Translations under genes and position numbers: made by a program
DNA from: an uncultured Acetobacteraceae bacterium
GTDB lineage: Bacteria; Pseudomonadota; Alphaproteobacteria; Acetobacterales; Acetobacteraceae
Length of the DNA stretch: 64,000 nt
NCBI GenBank assembly: GCA_903895595.1
Contig: CAITUP010000064.1
Span: 1 to 64,000 of the forward strand
Direction of reading: 5' to 3'
Notes under the pieces: model-generated
Databases searched by the model: none
What the model saw: only the letters and a program-made list of their open reading frames with translations
What the model was told of the DNA's origin: nothing
Part shown: positions 24,424 to 32,467 of the stretch, piece after piece
Layout: every line of letters begins with the position of its first letter
Numbering within the stretch: the stretch's first letter is position 1

Positions 24424-26925
24424 TTATCGAAACTGCTTCAACAGCCGGTCGATGTAGTCCAGCTCGGGTTGCGGCCGCGCCCGTTCGGCGCCGCGCCGCC
24501 GCAGTTCCTCCTGAATTGCCAAGGTTTTCTGCCGCTCCCGCTCCTCCGGCACCGCCGTGTCGTCGCTGATGGACTCCCCCGAAGACCCCGTCCCAACGGC
24601 GCGTCCCAGCGGATCCCGCCCCTGCCGGTTCGCTCGGCCCGGATCCGATCCTGGGGGCGGTCCCCCGTTTTGTCCCGGCAGCGTCATGCCGAACAGGCCC
24701 GCATCGCCTTCGCCGGATGCGCCGCCGTTACCGGGCTGGGGCGGACCGAATTTCCGCACCATCGCCTGCCCCATCTCCTGCGCCCCGCGTTGCAAAGCCT
24801 CGATCGCCTGCTGCACGGACTCGCCGGCCGAACGGTCGCGGCCGTCGCTTAGCTGACGGGTGGCATCGCGCATCGCGCCATCGGCCTCCCCCAGGCTGGG
24901 AGGAATCTCGCCGGTCAGATCGCCGAACTGCTGCATCAACTCACCCAACGCCCGGCGCAACGCCTGCTGCACCCGGCGGTCCGCCTCCCGCGCCGTGACC
25001 GGATCGCCAGCCGAACCCGGCGGGCGGGTCCGAGGGTTTTGCTGCGCCCGTCCCTCGGCATGGTCCAGCAAGGCCCCTTCGCGAGCGATCATGTCCTGCA
25101 CCGCGCCCATCTGCTGCCGTCCGCGCTGGCGTTGCTCCGCGTTCTTCTGGTCCTGCTGCCCCGCCTTCGCGCCGCGCAGCTTGTCCAGCATCCGCTCCAG
25201 CTCGGCCATGCGCTGCTGCGCTTCCTCCGGCGTGCCGGCGCGCGCGGCGTCGCGGGTCCGGTCGGTCTGGCGCTGCATGTCCTCCTGCGACAGAGGCTTC
25301 CCATCCGGCCCCACCGGGGGCGGGGTCCCGTTCCGGCGGGCTTCCTCCCGGATCGCCTCCATGTGGCGTTCGATCGCATCGCGCAGTTCCGCCAGCTTCG
25401 CGTCCAACGCATCGCGATTGGCCTGGCTCGGCGCCTCGATCAGCGCTTGCATGGCTTCATGCGCTTCCCGCCGAGCCTGTTCGAGGTCGTGGGCGGTGGA
25501 TTCGGTGCGGCCTTCTTCGAGGTGCAGCGCGAGTTGCCACAGGCGATCCTGCGCCTCGGCGATTCCGGCCGGGGATGGGTCGCGAACCAGCTTGCGATAG
25601 ATGGCGCTCAGGTTGACGATGGCCCCGAAATCGTCGCCCAGCGCCTCGGGTTTCAGCAGCAGTCCGTCCAGCGCCGCCATTTCGTCCCCGCGATCGTCCG
25701 GGTGCAGGGACAGGCCTTTGCGCACTTGGATCATCGCCTGCGCTATGGGGTTGGTGAACGGGCGTTCGGGCAGGATGAAGCTGCTTCCGTCGCTATTGCC
25801 GGTCTGGCCAGCGAAATCGGTGCCGAACAGCATCGCGACCACCGGCAACCCGGACCAGGGATGCGCCGTCAGGTCCTGCTGATTGACCCCGTTGGCCGTT
25901 TTGGTTCCGCCGGGCGGCATGGGGATCGTAACCGTCAGTGGCGCCGCATCCGGCCGAGCCTCCAGGCGCAGTTCGGCGCGGAGGCCGGTGACGCCGTAAT
26001 CGTCCCGCACCGACCAGGGGAGCCGTGTCTGCTCGCTGTTCTGCGCCCGCCCGGGCGGGGAGGCCCAGGCGACAACCGGCGGCCGATCCGGCACCACCGT
26101 CACATCCCATTGCCCCATTGGCACTCCGCCCAGCGCGACCGAAACCCGGCCGTCAGCGGTCAGATCGCGGTCGGCCTGGAAACTGCCGGCATCCAGCGCG
26201 CGAAAGGCCAGATCGGCACCACCGAACAACAAGGTCGGCGCCGTGCTGGCCCCCGTGACCCCGACCGTAAGATGCGACCCGGCGGGCACCGAGACAGCGG
26301 GATGGTCCGCATGCAGAAACAACGGCGGCAGACGTGTGTAAGCCGGCGGGTTGACCCAGGCTCGCAGATCGGGCGGGCGAACCGGCGCGGGCTGGACGGC
26401 CGCGGGCCACATAGCGGCGGCAATCCGGTCGGGCGCATCGCGACCCGCAACCGTCAGGCACGCCGCCAGCCCCAGCACCACCGCCGCTCGGAGCGCCATG
26501 GGGTCGCGGCGCGGCAGGCCGGGATGCGGTGCGCCGGCTTTCAGATCGTGAACCGACTTGGCCGCGCGGGCGACATGCGCCTCCCACAAGGCGACCGACG
26601 CCGCATCCATATGGGCGGGCGAGTCCGACAGTACGGCCAGCGGCCGGTGGGTCAGGCCGGACACGGATTCCAGCCGCCGGTCCGCCGCCGCCGCATCGGG
26701 AAATTGGACATGCCGGAAGCCGCGAACCAGCAAAGTCAGGACCGCCGCCGCCGTCCCCACCAGCAGCGCGATATGCGCCCAACCCGGCAGCAGGCGCGGC
26801 AGGTCGAGCAAAGCCGCACACAGGAACAGGCCGGCGACACCCAGCGCGGGCCAGATGGCCGGCCAAACCGCCTCCACCACCAGCACGCATCGCGCTCGGA
26901 ATCGCTGCCTGTCCAGGTCGGTCAT
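24424..26925 (-). CDS. TIGR02302/DUF4175 family membrane protein
   Basis: An 833-residue protein of the alphaproteobacterial TIGR02302 (DUF4175) family. Three N-terminal membrane segments (around AIWPALGVAGLFLCAALLDL, IALLVGTAAAVLTLLVRG and AAVVLGLAACLTVAG) precede a periplasmic beta-rich region. A long Gln/Arg/Glu-rich helical C-terminal half of coiled-coil character follows (MAELERMLDKLRGAKAGQQD). The function is unknown; the layout suggests an envelope protein. It directly follows lysA with an ATGA overlap, a common order in alphaproteobacteria. The start is set at the ATG at 26925, though the frame is open further upstream. Confidence 0.88.
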   Translation of the reverse strand: MTDLDRQRFRARCVLVVEAVWPAIWPALGVAGLFLCAALLDLPRLLPGWAHIALLVGTAAAVLTLLVRGFRHVQFPDAAAADRRLESVSGLTHRPLAVLSDSPAHMDAASVALWEAHVARAAKSVHDLKAGAPHPGLPRRDPMALRAAVVLGLAACLTVAGRDAPDRIAAAMWPAAVQPAPVRPPDLRAWVNPPAYTRLPPLFLHADHPAVSVPAGSHLTVGVTGASTAPTLLFGGADLAFRALDAGSFQADRDLTADGRVSVALGGVPMGQWDVTVVPDRPPVVAWASPPGRAQNSEQTRLPWSVRDDYGVTGLRAELRLEARPDAAPLTVTIPMPPGGTKTANGVNQQDLTAHPWSGLPVVAMLFGTDFAGQTGNSDGSSFILPERPFTNPIAQAMIQVRKGLSLHPDDRGDEMAALDGLLLKPEALGDDFGAIVNLSAIYRKLVRDPSPAGIAEAQDRLWQLALHLEEGRTESTAHDLEQARREAHEAMQALIEAPSQANRDALDAKLAELRDAIERHMEAIREEARRNGTPPPVGPDGKPLSQEDMQRQTDRTRDAARAGTPEEAQQRMAELERMLDKLRGAKAGQQDQKNAEQRQRGRQQMGAVQDMIAREGALLDHAEGRAQQNPRTRPPGSAGDPVTAREADRRVQQALRRALGELMQQFGDLTGEIPPSLGEADGAMRDATRQLSDGRDRSAGESVQQAIEALQRGAQEMGQAMVRKFGPPQPGNGGASGEGDAGLFGMTLPGQNGGPPPGSDPGRANRQGRDPLGRAVGTGSSGESISDDTAVPEERERQKTLAIQEELRRRGAERARPQPELDYIDRLLKQFR

Positions 26926-28250
26926 GACGCCGGCAGCACCTCGTTCGCCCAGAGATCGTCTATCGTCTGGCGCGGCCGGATCACGGTCCAGCGGTCCCCG
27001 TCCACCATGACCTCGGCAGCACGCGGGCGCGCGTTGTAGGGGGAACTCATCACCGCGCCGTAAGCCCCGGCATCCAGGAAGGCGACCAGCGCCCCGGGCG
27101 CCAGTGGCGGCAGTGCGCGTTCCTTGGCGAAGGTGTCGCCGCTTTCGCAAATGGGTCCAACGACATCGGCCGGGCTGAGCGGCGCGACCGCGTCCACCGG
27201 CGACACCGGCACAATGCCGTGCCAGGATTCATACATTGCCGGCCGCACCAGATCGTTCATCGCGGCGTCCACCACCACGAAGCGCTTAACCGGCGTCTGC
27301 TTGGTCAGCACGACCGAGGCCAGCAGCACCCCCGCCGGCCCGACCAGCCACCGCCCCGGCTCCAGCGCCAGCCGCACATCCATATTATGGAACGCCGCCT
27401 TCATCGCCCCCGCCAGACCCGCCGGGCTCGGCGCCGGTTCATTCCGGTAGGGAATGCCCAGCCCGCCGCCGCAATCGATGCTTTCCACCTTGTATCCGGC
27501 GTCGCGAATGGTCCGGACCAGCGTTGCGATGCGCGCGAACGCATCCCGATACGGCGCGAGGTCCAGAATCTGGCTGCCGATATGCGTCGCGATGCCGACC
27601 GGCTGGATGCCGGGCAAGGTCGCCGCATGCGCATACAAAGCCGCCGCCGCGTCGTAGGCGATGCCGAACTTGTCGGTCGCCCGTCCAGTTGAAATCTTGC
27701 TGTTGCCCCCAGCTTCGACATCCGGGTTCACCCGCAGCGCGACCCGAGCGACCCGGCCGGCCGCGGTGGCGACGGCGGAGAGCATCGCGAGTTCCTCGGC
27801 GCTTTCCACGTTGATCTGGCCGATGTCTTCCGCGACGGCCAACCGCAGTTCGGGTACGGACTTGCCCACCCCGGAATAGACGATGTGTTTGGCGGGCACG
27901 CCGGCCTTCAACGCCCGCCGCAGTTCCCCCCCGCTGACGACGTCGGCGCCCGCACCTTCCCGAGCCAAGGTGGCGATGACCGCCAGATGGTCGTTGGCCT
28001 TGACCGCGTAATGCGGCTGCGCGTCCAGGCCGGCGTCTTTCAGCGCCCCGGCCAGTGCTTGGTAGCGCGAACGCAGCGTACCGGCGGAGTACACCCAGGT
28101 CGGCGTGCCCACCTCCCGCGCGATGGCGCTCAGCTTCACGCCGTCGAGCATCAGCCCATCCATCGCGTGCATGCGTAAATTGTTGCGCCCCGCCAGCAGT
28201 TCCGCTGGGCTGGGGTCATCGGCGGGATCGGTCGGTGCGTGCGTGGCCAT
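26922..28250 (-). CDS. lysA: Diaminopimelate decarboxylase LysA
   Basis: A 442-residue PLP enzyme for the last step of lysine synthesis (meso-diaminopimelate to lysine + CO2). The PLP Lys is K84 in HYAVKAND. The glycine-rich phosphate loop is SIDCGGGLGIPY, and the dimer-interface catalytic motif CESGD is present in VGPICESGDTFAKER. The start at 28250 has no clear ribosome site. ATGs a little downstream (MHAMDGLML) are alternatives. The promoter must lie in the repeat-rich region to the right. Confidence 0.96.
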   Translation of the reverse strand: MATHAPTDPADDPSPAELLAGRNNLRMHAMDGLMLDGVKLSAIAREVGTPTWVYSAGTLRSRYQALAGALKDAGLDAQPHYAVKANDHLAVIATLAREGAGADVVSGGELRRALKAGVPAKHIVYSGVGKSVPELRLAVAEDIGQINVESAEELAMLSAVATAAGRVARVALRVNPDVEAGGNSKISTGRATDKFGIAYDAAAALYAHAATLPGIQPVGIATHIGSQILDLAPYRDAFARIATLVRTIRDAGYKVESIDCGGGLGIPYRNEPAPSPAGLAGAMKAAFHNMDVRLALEPGRWLVGPAGVLLASVVLTKQTPVKRFVVVDAAMNDLVRPAMYESWHGIVPVSPVDAVAPLSPADVVGPICESGDTFAKERALPPLAPGALVAFLDAGAYGAVMSSPYNARPRAAEVMVDGDRWTVIRPRQTIDDLWANEVLPAS

Positions 28251-28304
28251 GGTGCGATGTTAGCACGGATGGTGGGGGTGGTCGCGGGGGATTTGCGGGA
28301 TGAC

Positions 28305-28415
28305 CAGGGTGATCGCATATGGCTTAGTCTGGCCACCTCTCGTCATGGTCGGGCCTGATCCGACCACCTCTTGCCAATTCCGTGACGCCGGAATCAGCCA
28401 TATGCGATCACCCTG
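28305..28415. mobile_element. 111-bp element with perfect 19-bp terminal inverted repeats
   Basis: Both ends read CAGGGTGATCGCATATGGC, perfect over 19 bases. The interior carries CGTCATGGTCGGG with a partner CCGACCA and then CCGTGACG. It is the best-preserved pair of ends in the family. No flanking target duplication is seen, so the insertion may be old at its borders. Confidence 0.8.
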
Positions 28416-28634
28416 TTCCTGCATCTAAGCCTCCTTACCCCTTGGGGGGTTCCAAGGCGTGCGCAGCGGGCGGTTTTTTCGGTTGGCGCGGATTTTCGGA
28501 CGGGGTATTGCGCGGGTTGGTTTCGGCCGGGGTAGCCGTTTGTGTGACCGAGCTTCGCGGGTGCGTGCCGCTTGGGGTTCTCGGATCGATCCCGAGGACG
28601 AGAATGACTCGGTGTGAAACGGTGTGGGTATGTG

Positions 28635-28795
28635 TTTTGAGATTTTGTCACGGGAAACGACGCTTTGAGACGATGATGAGACGGGCGATGGCAAGGGATG
28701 CCAACCGAGCGATCCGTGGGCAAGCTGGCAACGCGATGAGAGTTTTGAGATTTTGTATTGGAAAATGACCGTTTGAGACGATGGTGAGACGCGCT
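28635..28795. repeat. Pair of about 53-bp imperfect direct repeats
   Basis: A unit at 28635-28687 recurs at 28743-28795, 108 bases further on. Shared phrases are TTTTGAGATTTTGT, TTTGAGACGATG and TGAGACG. The intervening DNA is unrelated. Direct repeats of this type are distinct from the palindromes nearby. They are not a CRISPR array, because there are only two units. Confidence 0.6.
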
Positions 28796-28862
28796 GCGGC
28801 TTCCGGCCAAGGGGCAAACCGTGTGTGCCGCTCGGGTCGCGGGGGATGGTCGGCTGCCCCCT

Positions 28863-28890
28863 CGTCATGCCGACCTGCGTCGGCATGACG
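28863..28890. repeat. Single-arm copy of the CGTCATGCCGACG palindrome
   Basis: A 28-bp near-perfect hairpin beginning CGTCATGCCGACC and ending GTCGGCATGACG. It corresponds to one arm of the 84-bp element at 6489-6572. Confidence 0.7.
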
Positions 28891-28955
28891 GTTTCCCACG
28901 CGACAGTGTGTCATACCAGCCACCCTAACCATTGACACATCGGCGCGTGGTAAAT

Positions 28956-29038
28956 CGTCATGCCGACGCAGGTCGGCATCCACGACTTGCTGACCGCTAC
29001 CAAGAAAATCGTGGATGCTGACCTTCGTCAGCATGACG
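28956..29038. repeat. Full copy of the CGTCATGCCGACG palindromic element
   Basis: 83 bp. The left arm (28956-28987) is identical over 32 bases to the left arm of the phnD copy. The right arm (29009-29038) has drifted (GTGGATGCTGACCTTCGTCA). The loop sequence differs completely from the phnD copy, so only the arms are conserved. Confidence 0.75.
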
Positions 29039-29117
29039 ATGTGGCGAGTTCCGGTGCGTCACTGGTTAGTTCGGTTGGTATAAATGGTTAGAACACTTGG
29101 TATAAACATTGACACAC

Positions 29118-29209
29118 CGTCATGGCCGGTCTCGTCCCGGCCACCAGGGCGGGCACAAAATCGCGGAATCGCGGATGTCTTGGTCCCCGGAACAAGTCCG
29201 GGGATGACG
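29118..29209. repeat. Composite palindromic repeat pair
   Basis: A left hairpin, CGTCATGGCCGGTCTCG with CCCGGCCA, and a right hairpin, CCCCGGAACAAGTCCGGGGA followed by TGACGG, face each other across about 35 bases. The outer ends repeat the CGTCAT word seen in the other families, here with different stem sequences. Confidence 0.6.
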
Positions 29210-29234
29210 GGGTTAGGAGGAGCCGCTCTCTTAT

Positions 29235-29336
29235 CAGGGGGATCGCATATGGCGGATTTCCGACACTTTCCGTCATGGTCGGGTCACGCCCGACCATGAC
29301 GAGCGGGGGCGCCAAAGGTCATATGCGATAGCTCTG
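29235..29336. mobile_element. 102-bp inverted-repeat element with 10-bp target duplication
   Basis: The ends read CAGGGGGATCGCATATGGC and, reversed, CAGAGCTATCGCATATGAC. It is flanked by GCTCTCTTAT (29225-29234) and GCTCTCCTAT (29337-29346), a 9-of-10 match. This supports the 10-bp duplication seen at the higB copy, to which its interior is nearly identical. Confidence 0.82.
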
Positions 29337-29396
29337 GCTCTCCTATGGCAGCGCCTATCGGGTTTGGTTGGGGTAGGTTCGGGTGGGGGGTGCCGA

Positions 29397-30395
29397 CTAC
29401 CGCCCTTCCCCCACGAACCCCTGCGACAGTGCGGCCATCCGCGCCAAAGCCTCCACCGACAGCGGACCTTTCAGGACCGCGGCCAACGAAGCCTCGAACT
29501 CCTCTACCGTCGCCATGCCGACCAGAATGGACCCCATCGCCGGATGGGTGATCGCGAAGCGAGTCGCAGCCTCGGCCAGAGATCCCGCGAACCCCTCGGT
29601 CACCAGAGGCATCAAGCGTTGTGCGCGTTGCAGGTCGGTGCCGTAGGACATAGCCGAGCCGATCGGCTCCGGCGGCGGGCTGGCGGTGGGGTGGCGTTCG
29701 GCGCTACCGGTCAAGGCTCCGCCGGCCAGCACGCGGATGCCAACGACGCCGACGCCGGCCGCGACCGTATGGTCGAACATGCGGCCGTAGTCCTGAGCCG
29801 GATAACCCGCCGGCAGGGGCTGCGCGGCGGAGGGGTTGAGCATGTTGTAGCTGACCTGGGCGCTCTGGAATTTCCCGGAATCCAGCACTTTCAGCACCGC
29901 CTCGGTGTCGCCGATGGCGGTGATGCCCAGGAAGCGGATCTTGCCGGCGGCGCGCAAAGCTTCGAACGCTGGGGCGACTTCGTTCAGCACCTGATCGGCG
30001 CTCAGGCTTTCGCCGCCGCCGTTGACTGTGATGGGGTTATGGAGGTGGAAAATATCCACGTGGTCCATGCCCAGCCGGCCCAGGCTGGCGTCCATGGAGC
30101 GCGTAACCTCAGCCGCGATCCCGCCGAATAAAGCGCTGGGGATGCGGACCTTGGTGCCGACGAAAACGCCGGACGGTTTCAGCTTGGCCAGGACCCGACC
30201 GAGATGCGTCTCCGACAACCCGTCGCCGTATTGCACGGCGGTGTCGAAGTAGTTGATGCCGGCGTCCAGCGCCTGACCGACGGCGTTCTCCTGATCCGCC
30301 GAGGACCCGCGCACCATCAGCCCGCCGACCGCGCCGCAGCCGAAGCCCAGCACCGAGGTCCGCATGCCGGTCCGCCCGAAATCTCTCATTTCCAT
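29397..30395 (-). CDS. Aldo/keto reductase (first)
   Basis: A 332-residue NADPH-dependent aldo/keto reductase. The catalytic tetrad is visible: Asp in INYFDTAVQYGDG, Tyr in the same stretch, Lys in VGTKVRIP and His in IFHLHNPITV. The fold starts MRDFGRTGMRTSVLGFGCGA. It is the last gene of a leftward three-gene operon. An AGGAG site that overlaps the stop of the ketopantoate-reductase-like gene drives its start. Physiological substrate unknown. Confidence 0.86.
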   Translation of the reverse strand: MEMRDFGRTGMRTSVLGFGCGAVGGLMVRGSSADQENAVGQALDAGINYFDTAVQYGDGLSETHLGRVLAKLKPSGVFVGTKVRIPSALFGGIAAEVTRSMDASLGRLGMDHVDIFHLHNPITVNGGGESLSADQVLNEVAPAFEALRAAGKIRFLGITAIGDTEAVLKVLDSGKFQSAQVSYNMLNPSAAQPLPAGYPAQDYGRMFDHTVAAGVGVVGIRVLAGGALTGSAERHPTASPPPEPIGSAMSYGTDLQRAQRLMPLVTEGFAGSLAEAATRFAITHPAMGSILVGMATVEEFEASLAAVLKGPLSVEALARMAALSQGFVGEGR

Positions 30396-30406
30396 GGATT
30401 TAACTC

Positions 30407-31387
30407 CTATCGCTTGTACAGGCCGGCACTCTCGGACCGCAATTTCGCCAATGCCACAAGCATATCGAGGACCGGCGTTTCCACTCCCGCCATCCGCGCC
30501 AGAGCGAGCGGGGCGTCGAACATGCCGTCGATCTCCATCGGCCGTCCGGCTTCCAAATCCTGTAGAATGCTCGGCTTATGCGCCATGCTGCCCTGGGATT
30601 TGATCCGCGCTTCGTTGTCGGTCGACGGATTGGCGCCGAGCGCCTGGGCGATGGCGGCGGCTTCAGCCATGGCGGCGAGGGAGACCTTAACGCCCGCCGC
30701 CTCGGTATACACCGTCTGCGGCGCGCAGCCGGTCAGAACGGCGAGCGAACCGCCGGCCAGATTGCCGATCAGCTTGTTCCAGAGTTCGGTACGGATGTCC
30801 GGCGTCGCCACCCCGGTGATCCCGCCCTTCTTGAGCAGGTCCGCCAGCGCCACGACGCGATCGGACATCGTGCCGTCAGGCTCCCCCAGGAAGACCCGGC
30901 TGTTGGCTTGCTCGACCTCGATCACCCCGGGTTCGATGACGGCGGAGGCGGAATACACCACCCCGCCGATGGCCCGCCCCGGCCCGAGCGCCTTGCGCAG
31001 TACGTCGTCCGGGTCGATGCGCGGCAAGGTGCGGCCGTTCAGCGGACCGGGCAGGCTGTCGCAATACCACCAGGGAATGCCGTTCATCACGAACGCCACG
31101 GCGGTATCGCGCCCGAGCAACGGCCCGATCCCAGCGGCGATCTGCGGCAGGGCCGGTGCCTTCACGGTCACGATCACCGCGTCCTGCGGTCCGAGTTCCG
31201 CTGGATTATCCGTGGCTTGCAGGTGGACATTATGTTCCCCGTCTACCGCATGCACGGTCAGCCCGTTCGCGCGGATCGCCGCCAGATGCGGACCGCGCGC
31301 GACGATGGACACCTCCGCCCCGCCGCGATGGAAGCGGGAGGCCAAGTGCCCGCCGATGGCCCCGGCCCCGTAGACGCAGATCTTCAT
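30407..31387 (-). CDS. Ketopantoate reductase (PanE/ApbA) family protein
   Basis: A 326-residue NADPH-binding reductase of the PanE/ApbA family. The Rossmann loop is ICVYGAGAIGGHLASR. The family core VTVKAPALPQIA, and WNKLIGNLAGGSLAVLTGC with the conserved Lys/Asn, are present. Some members reduce ketopantoate for CoA synthesis. Others act on unrelated 2-keto acids, and the operon with two aldo/keto reductases points to a catabolic role here. The AAGGAGG site overlaps the stop of the upstream gene. Confidence 0.84.
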   Translation of the reverse strand: MKICVYGAGAIGGHLASRFHRGGAEVSIVARGPHLAAIRANGLTVHAVDGEHNVHLQATDNPAELGPQDAVIVTVKAPALPQIAAGIGPLLGRDTAVAFVMNGIPWWYCDSLPGPLNGRTLPRIDPDDVLRKALGPGRAIGGVVYSASAVIEPGVIEVEQANSRVFLGEPDGTMSDRVVALADLLKKGGITGVATPDIRTELWNKLIGNLAGGSLAVLTGCAPQTVYTEAAGVKVSLAAMAEAAAIAQALGANPSTDNEARIKSQGSMAHKPSILQDLEAGRPMEIDGMFDAPLALARMAGVETPVLDMLVALAKLRSESAGLYKR

Positions 31388-31397
31388 CGCGGCCTCC

Positions 31398-32384
31398 TTA
31401 TATAAAGACGCCGCCCATGCCGCCCGCCGGGTAGCGTGTGCCCGCGGCGGCGCCGGTCGGCACTGCAGCGGAGATTTCCGCGACTTCCGCCGGAGTCAGC
31501 GACACGTTCAGCGCCCCCAGGTTCTCATCGAACCGGTTCTCGTAGCGGGTGCCGGGGATGGCGACGACGTCTTCGCCCTGCGCCAGCAGCCAAGCCACCG
31601 TCAGTTGCGACGGCGTGCAGCCCTTGGCCTTGGCGAAACCCTCGATCTTGGCGACCAGCGCGCGGTTCTGGTCGAAGTTCTCCTTCTGGAAGCGCGGATG
31701 CGCGGCGCGGCGGCCGTCCACGTCCTCGAACGTCTGGATCGCGCCGGTCAGGAAGCCTCGGCCCAACGGCGCATAGGCGACGAAGGCGATGCCCAGATCG
31801 CGGGTGACGGCGCGGGTGGCTTCGGCTTCCTGTCTATATAATAGAGAGTACTCCGTCTGCACGGCGGCGATCGGATGCACGGCGTGGGCGCGGCGCACGC
31901 GGTCCGGCGACGCTTCGGACATGCCGAGGAACCGGACCTTGCCCTGTTCCACCAGTTTCTTCATGGCCCCGACCGTTTCCTCCACCGGCACGTCGGGGTC
32001 GACGCGGTGCTGGTAATAAAGGTCGATCACATCCTCATTCAGCCGCTTGAGGCTGGCTTCGCAGGCCGCGATCACATACTCGGGCCGGCCGTTGACGCCA
32101 TTCGACTGGCCGGGGCGCTGCGTCTGGCCGAACTTCGTCGCCAGCATCACCTGGTTGCGGTGGCCTTTGATGGCGCGACCCAGCAGTTCCTCATTATGGC
32201 CCCAGCCATACATGTCGGAGGAGTCCAGGTGGTCGACGCCCTGATCGATGACATGATGGATCAGCTTTTCGGATGCCGCGTCGTCGGCGGCGCCGTAGAC
32301 GCCGGACAGCGACATGCACCCCAGGCCGATGGCGGTGACGGACAGGCCGCCGGCTCCCAGTGCGCGACGTTCGAGCTTGGCCAT
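31398..32384 (-). CDS. Aldo/keto reductase (second)
   Basis: A 328-residue aldo/keto reductase of the YajO/AKR13-like type. The tetrad is Asp and Tyr in HLDSSDMYGWGHNEELLG, Lys in LATKFGQ and His in LYYQHRVDP. It is the first gene of the leftward operon. A GGGGAG site precedes the ATG at 32384. A short AT-rich patch near 31834-31850 encodes SLLYR with rare codons (CTA, TTA, AGA), which stands out in this GC-rich gene. Confidence 0.86.
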   Translation of the reverse strand: MAKLERRALGAGGLSVTAIGLGCMSLSGVYGAADDAASEKLIHHVIDQGVDHLDSSDMYGWGHNEELLGRAIKGHRNQVMLATKFGQTQRPGQSNGVNGRPEYVIAACEASLKRLNEDVIDLYYQHRVDPDVPVEETVGAMKKLVEQGKVRFLGMSEASPDRVRRAHAVHPIAAVQTEYSLLYRQEAEATRAVTRDLGIAFVAYAPLGRGFLTGAIQTFEDVDGRRAAHPRFQKENFDQNRALVAKIEGFAKAKGCTPSQLTVAWLLAQGEDVVAIPGTRYENRFDENLGALNVSLTPAEVAEISAAVPTGAAAGTRYPAGGMGGVFI

Positions 32385-32467
32385 AACAGACTCCCCATGA
32401 ATTATGCCGGAACGATACCGGGACATCCGGGGTTTGGCGATCCCCCGCCGCACGGTTATCAAAGCCA

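Larger units (their letters stand above)
28251..29396. other. Gene-free island of palindromic and direct repeats
   Basis: About 1.15 kb between lysA and an aldo/keto reductase gene, with no reading frame that resembles a protein. It holds two copies of the CAGGG/ATCGCATATG element, three CGTCAT-type palindromes and one long direct repeat (each listed separately). Short phrases such as CATTGACACA (near 28930 and 29107) also recur. The local base use is less GC-rich than the flanking genes, and the region looks like a sink for small repeats. Confidence 0.7.

Noticed and set aside
28382-28768. Small open frames in the lysA-reductase gap
   Set aside because: They run through inverted-repeat elements and direct repeats, have no ribosome site, and show no protein-like pattern.
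28251-29396. CRISPR array
   Set aside because: The repeats are palindromic elements or a single pair of direct repeats; there is no regular spacer pattern and no cas gene.
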